Shown here in pieces: positions 9,413 through 19,146 of a stretch of DNA of 64,000 bases. The number at the start of each line of letters is the position of its first letter. The first letter of the stretch is position 1. This DNA comes from Nemertoderma westbladi (lineage: Eukaryota > Xenacoelomorpha > Nemertodermatida > Nemertodermatidae), in assembly GCA_032718475.1 (NCBI GenBank), contig JAUCBJ010000468.1, positions 1-64,000 of the forward strand, given 5' to 3'. The translations under genes were made by a program, and so were the position numbers. The notes beneath the pieces are model-generated. The model did no database searches. It saw only the letters and a list, made by a program, of their open reading frames with translations, and was not told the origin of the DNA.

Positions 9413-10341
9413 TAAATTTGCAAGTTATGGCTTGGGGAGGGGGGGATTAACATAACTCTTAATTATTTTTTGCGTTAAATTTCAGTTGTAATTATATATT
9501 TGCTCTATTTGCTGCTTTATTTCATTTATTTTTTAAATTACATACTACGGTCTACCATATTTTAATCCGTAATGTTTTATTACGTCATAACTATTGTTTT
9601 TTTTTCTTATTTTCTTTTTACCTAAGTTTTACATATCTCGATTTTACGACCTATTCGAGCTGCTTTATTTTTAAATTACGGTCTACCATACTTTATTCCT
9701 TGTGTGTGTATCTCTGTACTTCATAACTATTGCTATATTTACTGCCTATGTTTTACATAACTCGATTTTATGACATATTTGCTGCTTTATTTTTAAATTC
9801 TTTCTGTTATATTTTTAAATTTTTAACTGAACTACGGTCTACCAGATTTTAATTATTTGCTCTGTTATATTTCTATCTGCACCAGAACTTATATTTTTTA
9901 TTTTTTTTTTTATTTTTTTAAATTATGTACTATATGTCTTCCATATTTTATTTCTTTTGTGTCAGTCGGAACATCATAAATATTGCTATATCTATAACTT
10001 AATTTTTTAGTGTTTTCCATATTTCGAATTGCTGTTATATTTTTTTAATTACGTAGGTACTGTACTATGGTCTACCATATTTTATTTAGTTGCATGTTAA
10101 ACTGCACGTGATTCCTGTTTAATTCCGTTTAATTTAAAGGGACCTCCATGGAAACGAGGTATAACCTCATGGGGCTATCCCTAACATTGTACTGTACTAT
10201 AATTTAATATTATGTTGGTTGCATTATTTTTAAAACAGACAATCTCCATATACCGGTTTTTAATATGCTGTTTGCTGTTTATGTTATGTTATTGTTATGT
10301 ACGATGTTAATAAAAAACTTCAACTTCAACTTCAACTTCGA
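9413..10341 (+). repeat. AT-rich LINE 3' UTR with internal repeats and AACTTC tail
   Basis: No gene. The stretch is T-rich and repeats a degenerate unit containing TACGGTCTACCATATTTTA (near 9546, 9676, 9836, 10069). Near its end is a conserved-looking LINE 3' stem (GGGACCTCCATGG...CATGGGGCTATCCC, 10140-10187). It closes with AATAAAAAACTTC and repeated AACTTC to 10341, a microsatellite-like LINE tail. It probably belongs to the C-terminus at 9044-9412. Confidence 0.6.
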
Positions 10342-10593
10342 TCGTTTCAGTATGCAGTAGCAGGACTGAGTAGGAGTAGAACCTACTGTCTCTGTGTCTG
10401 ACTGATTCTGTTTTTACTGTAATGTAGTTTAATGTAGTACCGGTAATGTAATGAATGTAGGCTAATAGGCCTATATATAGAAAATAATGCACAAACAAAA
10501 CAACCAAACAGCAACAGCAATACCAAATACGTTCGTACAACGTACAGCTGCATGTACATTGTATAGCCCATATTTTTACAATATTTTTCTATA

Positions 10594-12183
10594 ATGGCTA
10601 TCCGCAAACTAATTCCCACTTTGGTTAACCACCCTTGTAAAATATGCCGTATAGGCATACCGCTGCTGCGACCTCTGTCAGTCTGTGATGAATGGCTGCA
10701 CCTAAAATGCATTTCACTGGGTCTATCTAAAAAGGACTACACTCACTTTCAAAACTCAAATTCATACTGGTTCTGCCCCACTTGTCTATCTGAATCATTG
10801 CCATTTATGCACATTGCAGACGACAACGAATTTACACTCACAGCAAGAGACTACCGTATACCCGACTGCATAGATATTACATAATTAGACACACAGTTTT
10901 TCGATAAGTACAACTTAACAGATCCCACATCGACTAAGAACACTGACTTTGACACAGACTTTAACCCAGACGTCCACATTCCCACAGATACTGCACATTT
11001 ACGGAACTGTACTTATAGTTTCCCGGAGGACTTCAATACAAAATTTGGGCATCTCTCCCCAAAACTGTCCCTTATTCATTTCAATGCTCGTAGTTTGTCA
11101 GCCAACTTCGATAAAATTGAAAGCTTATTAATCAGTTTAAAAACGACTTTCTCCGTGATTGCTATCTCAGAAACCTGGTTGAATGACACTGACCACTCAC
11201 AGTTCTCCCTACCAAACTACAAATTATTTTCTCAACCTCGAAAAGACAAAGATGGTGGTGGCGTCGCTATATATGTACACACCGACCTTACAGCATTTCC
11301 ACGCATGGATTTACATTGTAAATCCCCAACCCCAACAGAAAATCTTTTCCTTGAAATCCCACAAACAAAGAGTAAAAATATAATTGTTGGTGCAATCTAC
11401 CGTCCCCCTAATACCGCTGTGCAGGAAACTTTCGCCTCTCTACAACCTACGATGGAAAAAATTAATAACGAAGGTAAACCCTGTTTTTTACTTGGCGATT
11501 TTAACATCGACTTATTAAAAACAAACATTAGTCCTGTTAGTGCAGATTTTTTTAACTTTATAACGACCTATAATTACATACACACTATCTCTAAACCCAC
11601 CCGAATAACAGACCACTCAGCAACTCTAATAGATAACATTTTCACTAACTCTTCATCAACTCAAAAATCTGGGTTACTAATCTCTCATATTTCCGACCAC
11701 ATTCCAATCTTCACGCTTACAGATATATTAACTAGTCAGAAACCAAAACAACAATACATGTACCGTAGAAAACTATGCGACAAAAAAAAACAGGAATCTT
11801 TCACAAACGCCCTAAAAATGAAAAATTGGGATGAATTATACAGACATACTACTGCAGATAGTGCATACAACACTTTCTTACACACCTACCAACACTATTA
11901 CAATACACACTTCCCACTTGAAAGAGAGAAAATACGTAACACAGAAAAACCCTGGCTGACTGACTCCTTGGTTAGAGCATTGAAAAAACGCGATCGGCTA
12001 TTTGGAAATTATACTAAGAACCCCACCCCTGATAAACAGGCATCATTCAAACGTTACCGCAATGCATTGAGCAGTTTACTTCGAACCGCAAAGAAAAACT
12101 ATTACAGTTTGGCACTGGACTTTAAGAAGCAAAATGCTCGCGCAGTATGGGGTCACATTAATCAGTTAATTCGTAATGTAAAA
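10594..12183 (+). pseudogene. CR1-like ORF2 5' part: PHD-like finger plus AP endonuclease
   Basis: Starts at MAIRKLIPTL. Residues 15-66 form a PHD-like finger (CKIC, CDEWLHLKC, WFCPTC), but one Cys of the second pair appears lost. After an in-frame TAA at 10882 the same frame continues into an AP endonuclease: HFNARSL (11079), SETWLND (11167), GAIYRPPN (11390), GDFNIDLL (11494), and SDHIPI near 11692. So finger and endonuclease belong to one frame. The endonuclease nicks the target for target-primed reverse transcription. PHD fingers are described in ORF1 of some CR1-like LINEs; a fusion ahead of the endonuclease is what is seen here. The frame breaks at the insertion. Confidence 0.8.
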
Positions 12184-13342
12184 GCTTTTGCGGATATAAC
12201 CAGTCATTTTCTCCGCAATGAACTGTTTAGTTGTTTTAGCGGACATAACAAGCCATTTTCTCCGCAATGTACCCTGTAGGTGTTTTAGCGGACATAACAA
12301 GCCATTTTATGCCGCAATACGCCAAATACTCTAAATAGAGTGTAGTTCAGATGACGAAATCTGTCAGCTGATTTACTGTCCATGTGGAACTTCTTTGTTC
12401 AGCTCGCTCGGCCAATCAGAGCGATTTTCATTTTATCTTGCACAGAGGCCTACGGAAAACCACGCAATGCATTACGGTCTTTGTTTACCTTTCTGAGCGA
12501 GAACAACTGCTTGGAAATTCTTCTGTACTTCTGTGTTAGAAGTTTCAGACTTTGGCCAACATTAGAGGGCTTTGATTACAAGAACGTAAATCTATTATCT
12601 GACTGATGAACTCAACTCATCTACCGTCACACATCTGACCTGAAACATTGCTGTATAATAAAACTGCATTATTTTACTGTCTATTATTAATTGTAATATG
12701 TTGATGGATATGTTGTTATATTTGGAGAATATCGATAAATAATCATAAAACCCCAATCTTCTTGATTACTGAAGGTAAGAGGGACCTGTTACCGGTAGCA
12801 ATTGCGACTTACATTACAGTGGTTTTAGTGTGCATTAAATGCTATTTCATAATCCCTACATGTGTCAGTTGCTATCCTCCTTATATATGGTCAAATTCAG
12901 TGACGGTCGGCAGATCAGTGTGCAGCAGTGTGAAGTCGTGTGCAGTAGTGTGACAGATAATAAAGCATCTCCTAAAGAATGCGCTATTTACGAAAATCAG
13001 TAGCCATCTACTGTAGTTGTGTTTAGTATAAGTCATAACTCTGTTTTATACTTAAAGCGCCACGTCCTAAAGGAACTGTTAATATTTCCCCGAAAGTGAA
13101 TAATATTGTCAGAGATTATATAGCAACGATCAATCGTATAATACAGTAGGTCTGCAACGCAATAACTTCAAAGCACCCGAATCCAGTCTCCCTTAACTGT
13201 GGGTGAATGATCGCGCATAGACTGGCTTCGGCTAATGTTACTTCATGTGCATTAAATAATTGTTATAGGCTAAAGTCGATTTATAAACAAGAGGACACCT
13301 AAAATTGGCAGGTTAAACTGCTAAAGGTCTGAAAGCGCGAAC
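12184..13342. mobile_element. 1.16 kb unclassified insertion within the CR1-like LINE
   Basis: The host LINE reading frame (QLIRNV-K / RKKPKSS) breaks at about 12183 and resumes at 13343, so the intervening sequence is inserted. It begins with three 49-bp tandem units (12185-12320) containing GCGGACATAACAAGCCATTT and CCGCAATG. It has no convincing coding frame and no clear terminal inverted repeat. A CCAAT-containing hairpin CGCTCGGCCAATCAGAGCG is at 12405-12423. Probably a non-autonomous element of unknown class. Confidence 0.6.
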
Positions 13343-15158
13343 ACGTAAGAAACCTAAATCCTCATTGCCCACACTGGTAACTCACAACACACGAACATAT
13401 ACTGCCCCAATAGATATCGCAACTGCCTTCAACGACAATTATATCAACATAGGTCAAAAACTAAATAACAAAATACCTACTACAGATGGTTCCCCTCTCG
13501 ACTACCTACCCAGAACTGAACCCACTGTAAAACTCAAAATGTTTAACACAATAACACCAACAGACATTATATACACAACTAACTTATTGAACAAGAGAAC
13601 TAGCCCTGGTTACGACGATCTAGCTGCATACAGTATTTACCCCTCTATCACACTCATTGGCGAACCCCTGGCTCACATTGTTAACATCTCACTGTCTACT
13701 GGCTCAGTCCCCAGCCAAATGAAAATTGCACGTGTAACACCAGTATTTAAGGCAGAAAACCCGACTGTGGTTGAAAATTACAGACCTATCTCGGTACTTG
13801 CATACTTTTCAAAAATACTATAAAAAATCGTACACACGGAACTAACAGATTACCTTACTAAACAGGCAATCCTTACACCTGATCAATTTGGTTTCAGAAA
13901 TAAACGCTCTACACAGCATGCCTTACTCACCGTACTAGAAAACATCACAGACGCATTAGACAAGGGTGAATACTGTGTCGGAGTGTCTTTGGATTTATCT
14001 AAAGCTTTCGACACAGTTAACCACAAAATACTGATACAGAAACTACAACGCTACGGGATAACTGATACAGCGCTGGTCTGGATCACTAGTTACCTTACAG
14101 ATCGAGTGCAATATGTTACAGTAGGTACAGCGCAATCAAAGTACTCCACAATTGTAATAAGATTACCACAAGGGTCGCTTCTGAGCCCTTTGTTATTTAT
14201 AATCTACTGTAATGACCTACCCTCAGTATCCAACATTTCTAAATTCATTTTGTACGCTGACGATACGAATATGTTTAAATCCAGTGCAGACCTAAACTCA
14301 CTGATTACAGATATTAACAATGAGTTGGATAAACTAACAAAGTGGTTTCAACTGAACCGACTGTCTCTAAATATAAAAAAATCTAATTTCATTATTTTTC
14401 GAACTCAAAACAAAATGCTAGACTTAAACACACTACCTGCTGTCACAATTAACGGAAATACAATTAAGCGACAAAAAGTTATCAAATTCCTGGGTGTCAA
14501 CATTGATGAACACCTGACTTGGAAAAATCACTGTGACTATCTACGTATCAAAATCAGTCGTAATATTGGCATAATAAATAAAATAAAAAATTTTGTCACA
14601 TCAAAAACATTAATAGTATTATACAATACGATGATAGCTCCGTATCTGATGTACTGCAATACTATGTGGGCAGCAAAATCGTATAAAACCATAAACACCG
14701 ACACCAACAGACCTACACACAAACACTACAGACATCGACATAAGCGACGAAAACCAACAGACAAACTCACTACTAATGTTTCAACCTTGCACAAACTGCA
14801 ACAGAGAGCCCAGAATATTGTCGTATCAAAAGGCAACACAGACTTCACTCCACTTACAATACGATCTATTTATATAAAACAGATAACAATACTAAGCTAC
14901 AGCTACATACATAGACTATTACCATCTGACATTTTCCCTTCTCTACTCACTCTCATATCAACAACACATGAACACCAAACGCGATCGGCAGCCAATAATA
15001 ACTATATGGTACCACGCACACGCCTTGAGATTGCTAGACAATCAATCAGAGTGCGCGCACCAGAGGTCTGGAACACCCTGCCTTCTTCTTTACGAAACGC
15101 TAATTCAGTAAATTTATTTAAAAACGCCATAACTAAACTGCTCGCTTCAGAGCAATAA
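13343..15158 (+). pseudogene. CR1-like LINE reverse transcriptase part, one nonsense codon
   Basis: Continues ORF2 after the insertion. Motifs in order: NKRTSPGYDDL, ENYRPISVLAYFSKIL, then an in-frame TAA at 13821, DQFGFRNKRSTQHALL, SLDLSKAFDTVNHK, LPQGSLLSPLLFIIYCNDL, the catalytic FILYADDTNMF (about 14250), FLGVNIDEHLTWKNH and the C-terminal VWNTLPSSLRN. The stop falls where the family usually has Glu after SKIL, so it is a single substitution in an otherwise well-kept RT. It made cDNA at the nicked target; this copy is dead through the stop and the insertion. Confidence 0.88.
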
Positions 15159-15735
15159 CACTGTGTTTTCTACATGCATTTTATTATTGTTTATGTATTT
15201 TCTATTTTACATGTACACGCTAAACAAAACTGTTACACTTTCTATTGTTACAAATGTATTAGATTACGTACCGTATTGTTAGATAGATGCTTACAATACA
15301 GATCACTGTATATAGAGTACCGTATTGTTGTTGCATAGATATTATCTTAGTTAGAACTTTGTTTTATATTTCAATTTTAGGTTTGTATCCCGCTATTTTC
15401 GTTTCCACACCAACTAATTAGATATGTATTGTTTAGGATTATTCCTCTATAATTAAAAGTGCACTTATATAATTATTGCAGTATAATGCAGTATAATCGT
15501 AACTACAGTAGGTTGGTTGTTTTATAATTGCAATTACTTACGCTTGATTACTATGATACTCGATCGTACAGTAGATTTGTCGGTTATTTGTTTTTGTAAT
15601 GCGTTTCTTATTGCAGCTACAATTGTTGAGTGCTAACGGTGGCTGGTGTAATGGGCCTACCCGTCCAACCACCGTCTACATTCTACATTGTATGTAGAAA
15701 TGTAGTAAATTGTTCAGAAATAAATAAATATAAAA

Positions 15736-16555
15736 AATAAAGAAGTAGCTGCTAAAGAAAATAAGGAGAGATAGTATCCCAGTAAAAAATCCGCATTCGC
15801 AGTGGCGGCGTTAGCCCCCCCCCCCCCCCCCCCCGATCGGGGAAGGGGGGGGGGGGGCACACCGGGGCCCCAAGCACGCCTGAGCACGCCACGGGGGGGG
15901 GGGGGGGCTCGATTCCCCCCCCCCCCCCACCCCCTCCAAACTGCATGGGCATAGCCTATGCCTATTTCTGTATTTTAGAAAGTTTATTTAGGTATTATAT
16001 TAGTTTAATTTTGAGCTTGGGTTGAGCATAATTCGATGTAAGGCAGTGACCCGCAGTGTTATAGTACTATTCGCTTTGTACGCATATTAAATCCAGATAT
16101 GATATCCCACGACACAGTCACAAATCCCGGTTAAGGTGCCGTGCCTCCCTGCTCCATACAGCCATAGCCCGGGAAATTCAAATGATAGAAAGACACACGG
16201 AATTTGTACTGGAAATAAGGGTGGCAGATCAGATCTGCAACCTATATTTTGGCGGTAAATTCAAATCTGTTGTATCATTGAATATACTGTAGGAAATGAA
16301 ACTGCTAAGCCTAAAGACTGATGATGTAATTGAATCAGAATACATTTCGTATCTGTTCAATGGCCCATCAGCCCATGGTGTTCCGAGAGAGGGCTGTTGC
16401 GCTGTCAGTCAGAGAGGTAACAGCCCGTGGTGTAAGGATTTACCTCTGGGACCTGTATTAGGCAAAATAGCAGTTCTGTTTAGGCCCACCAGTACTGCAG
16501 TACTGTGCACGGTACAAGACCCGAAATTTAGCCTACATCTGTAAATAATACACGG
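15736..16555. other. Intergenic, with clustered poly-C/poly-G runs
   Basis: 15815-15930 holds four long homopolymer runs (two C, two G, each about 13-18 bp) in the order C, G, G, C, separated by short GC-rich sequence and preceded by CAGTGGCGGCG. It may be the edge of a non-autonomous DNA element of the foldback type seen at 34.3 and 52.1 kb. The rest (15960-16555) holds nothing I recognise. Confidence 0.5.
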
Positions 16556-16859
16556 TTTCGCAGTACAAGACCATATAAATTAGACCATCATCTGTAGAAT
16601 GTGTTAGAAAATGCTCGCCAGAGTTCAGGAGTTGCACAGATGTCAGGATGTGCTGATTCTATATCATCCACTAACGGATTCTGGCAGCCTGTAACTAGAC
16701 CACTACATTTCGCAGTACAAGACCATATAAATTAGACCATCATCTGTAGAATGTGTTAGAAAATGCTCGCCAGAGTTCAGGAGTTGCACAGATGTCAGGA
16801 TGTGCTGATTCTATATCATCCACCAACGGATTCTGGCAGCCTGTAACTAGACCACTACA
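16556..16859. repeat. 152-bp tandem duplication
   Basis: Two adjacent copies, 16556-16707 and 16708-16859, each starting TTTCGCAGTACAAGACCATA and ending GACCACTACA. They differ at one base noticed (ACTAACGG versus ACCAACGG), so the duplication is recent. No coding frame. Confidence 0.9.
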
Positions 16860-17037
16860 AAAACTGATGCGACAGAGCGAGGTGCTGTTAGCCTAACATT
16901 TCTCGGAGGCTGGTCCGATAACACTCAACGCATTGTTTAGTTGGACATTGAGATTATTGCAGAACAGTGTACATTATTACATACTGATTAGTATGGATTG
17001 AGGAATTGGATATATCAACCATCTATCAATCAATATA

Positions 17038-17105
17038 TCAAACCAAACCTATCCATCCATTGACGTCCAAATTTGGACGTCAATGGATGGATAGGTTTGG
17101 TTTGA
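17038..17105. repeat. Perfect 68-bp palindrome with no spacer
   Basis: Two 34-bp arms meet at 17071/17072 in CCAAATTTGG with no mismatch; the arm includes CCATCCATTGACGTCC. The symmetry fails at the next base on each side (17037/17106). It could extrude as a cruciform or give a hairpin RNA. Confidence 0.97.
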
Positions 17106-17189
17106 GAATCTAATATCACGTAGGCCTACCTAATCATATATTTGTTTATTGCTACATTATTGTTACATTATATTATTACTAGATCCACT
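17106..17189. other. Spacer without recognisable content
   Basis: AT-rich; nothing recognised. Confidence 0.4.
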
Positions 17190-17520
17190 GGCCCCCAGCC
17201 ACCTTCAACAAACCATCATTGCCGGGGGGCACTCAGCTGAGGGGGCGGAGCGCATTAAAAACTCTAAGTATCGTCACCTAGTGGACCGGGGCCATTTCTT
17301 TCACCCTGTGGCCTTTGAGGCCTTTGGCCCCCCGGTCCAGAGACATCCACCTTCCTCCGGGAGATCGGGGCTCGTCTCCACAGTGCCACCCACGAACCGC
17401 GGTCACACCAGTTTCTGCTCCAGCGCCTGGAGATGGCAATTTGGGTCATTTGGGTCAGCCTCAGTGCATGGGTACAGCAACCACGCCGACCATCGGTCTT
17501 TTCGGGGACTGAAGAGCCAT
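17190..17520 (+). pseudogene. Degenerate retroelement RT C-terminal fragment
   Basis: GC-rich island in AT-rich surroundings. One frame gives AGGHSAEGAERIKNSKYRHL and HFFHPVAFEAFGPP; from about 17345 a second frame gives FLREIGARLHSATHEPRS and QFLLQRLEMAI. Together these resemble the conserved C-terminal block found after RT in many invertebrate retroelement proteins (KYxxL...F.PVAxET.G..., then IG.R...TG...QFL.QRxSxAIQ). A frameshift near 17345 makes it a pseudogene. Recognition is from the motif pattern only. Confidence 0.5.
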
Positions 17521-17984
17521 AACCAATCGAAATGGTTGCCAATGGAGTCATCAACGGGATGACGGCCGAAGATATTCAATATTCAATACTCTCTTTGTCA
17601 ATCTCAACTATTCAATTCGGTACTATAGCCTACCTTCAATTTAATATTCAATCAGTATTATTTCTGTGCTTCGTTATTTAATGATGTGATTAGATAAAAA
17701 ATAAATTAATGAATATAATTTATCTGTTAATTATTACAAAAAAAAAATCCAAAATTATATTAACATTTATATAGTTTTGAATTAAATGTTTCGAAATCAA
17801 CAATCATTCAATGAACTTATACAGCAGTGTCATATATCGCGTATCGCTTGGTTTAATCACTATTCTTTATTCAAGTATAACTGAATCCTGGCCCGCCGCC
17901 TTCACCCTCCACTGATAATTTAAAATCGTAACTCATTCAATCTTTGACTAAATTATACCAAACTTGGTAAACATGTAATCTTGT
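17521..17984. other. AT-rich stretch, nothing recognised
   Basis: AT-rich, with short direct repeats of ATATTCAAT near 17572-17655. No frame, RNA or repeat family could be supported. Confidence 0.4.
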
Positions 17985-18153
17985 CTAATGTCTATCGGCT
18001 AAAATAAACCCAACTTGCTAAAAATTTCCCCTATAATATTTTTTCCTATAGAACAGGATTCAGTTTTATTTTAGTAGTAAACAAGCTGTTATTTGCGTCG
18101 ATATTCACCTGGAGAGGGAAGAATATTGATTGCCCCCCCCCCCCCCCCCCCCC
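17985..18153 (-). mobile_element. Foldback/MITE-like fragment with poly-C end
   Basis: The reverse complement of about 18050-18153 resembles 52107-52225: a G run, then CTCTCCAGG, GACGCAAATAACA, AAAATAAAACTG and CCTGTTCTAT in the same order. The C run here is 18133-18153 (21 bases). It is a diverged, probably partial member of the same non-autonomous family. Its left edge is not certain. Confidence 0.55.
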
Positions 18154-18479
18154 ACCTGCAGTTAAGTGAAAAAATTTCGGCACCATTTAATTTTATTATC
18201 ACGGTCGCGCATCAAGTAGTCCGTCAAAAGATACAATTCATTATAAACATAACAAAATTAATTATAATAATTCTAAAAATATAAGGCAGATTTCCTAAAG
18301 TTAGCTCTTTAGTCTTTAGCAATCTTATACATTGACAAGACTTATAAAATAATGGATGTTGAATAATTATTATTAAGATTAAAATTATTAGGAATTCGAA
18401 GAAAGCAAATTGTATTGAGTTAGTATTGGCAAGTTAATCTCACAAACCAGTCTAGTCTAACTTTACAGTAGCCTTGTTC

Positions 18480-18965
18480 GCATTGTTCCAGGTTTAGGCC
18501 TATAGATGCCACTGTCTTCTTTCCAGGTTTAATACTGTAATAGACTCCGTTATCCGTCTCGATTGCTTCGCTATGCACCATCTTACTGAGTTTAATAAAC
18601 TCCATCGCCTTCCTGTCGTTCTCTGTTTTGTAGATTACTTCGCCATCTCATTGATTGTCATTGATCACTTTGGTTTTGTGTTTAATAGCTAAATAGACTC
18701 CACGACTCCACAGTCTTCGTTCCAGGTTTAATACTGTAATAGACTCTGTTATCCGTCTCGATCGCTTCGCTATGCACATCTTACTGGGTTTAATAAACTC
18801 AGAAACTCCATCGCCTTCCTGCCGTTCTCTGTTTTGTAGATTACTTCGCCATCATCTGATCGCTTTGGTTGCATGTTTAATACTGTAATAGACCCCGTCG
18901 CCATCGTATCGTTCTGGATACATTGAATAGACTCCATTGTCCATCGCGATCGCTGACAGACTGAG
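18480..18965. repeat. Degenerate tandem repeat of about 150-200 bp
   Basis: The segment CCAGGTTTAATACTGTAATA recurs at 18523 and 18722, and a partial third copy is near 18871. Between them TTCTCTGTTTTGTAGATTAC and CGCTTCGCTATGCAC recur. Copies differ by substitutions and small indels. Short minus-strand frames through it follow the repeat and are not convincing genes. Confidence 0.75.
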
Positions 18966-19060
18966 CTATGCACCAGCTGACCAGTCCAGTTCCATAAAAC
19001 TACCTCCACTGATATTGACCGCCTATTTCATACAACTTACTAATAATTGTTATTATCTAA

Positions 19061-19146
19061 ATGGCATCAAGAAATATGAATGATATTCATACCCACAATC
19101 ATTATGAAGCCCTGTCGGACTCTATAGATGGAACTAGAATAGAAAT
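19061..19146 (+). pseudogene. 5' part of ORF1-like gene, split by LINE-A
   Basis: ATG at 19061 opens MASRNMNDIHTHNHYEALSD and continues to DGTRIE, where LINE-A copy 1 is inserted. The frame continues beyond the LINE at 22904 after the 11-bp target duplication. The joined frame looks like a LINE ORF1-type RNA-binding protein, but this short N-terminal part alone shows no domain. Confidence 0.5.
19136..19146. repeat. Target site duplication, left copy (LINE-A copy 1)
   Basis: AGAATAGAAAT, repeated at 22904-22914 right after the TAG tail. The first two bases may belong to the tail. Confidence 0.8.

Larger units (their letters stand above)
10594..15735 (+). mobile_element. CR1/L2-like LINE with PHD-like finger, interrupted
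   Basis: One LINE copy in two parts, 10594-12183 and about 13343-15735, split by a 1.16 kb insertion. It carries a PHD-like finger, endonuclease, RT and a 3' UTR (15159-15735). The UTR ends in a stem formed by CGGTGG and CCACCG around 15640-15682 and AAATAAATA repeats. In-frame stops at 10882 and 13821 show it is inactive. The true 5' end upstream of 10594 was not located. Confidence 0.85.
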
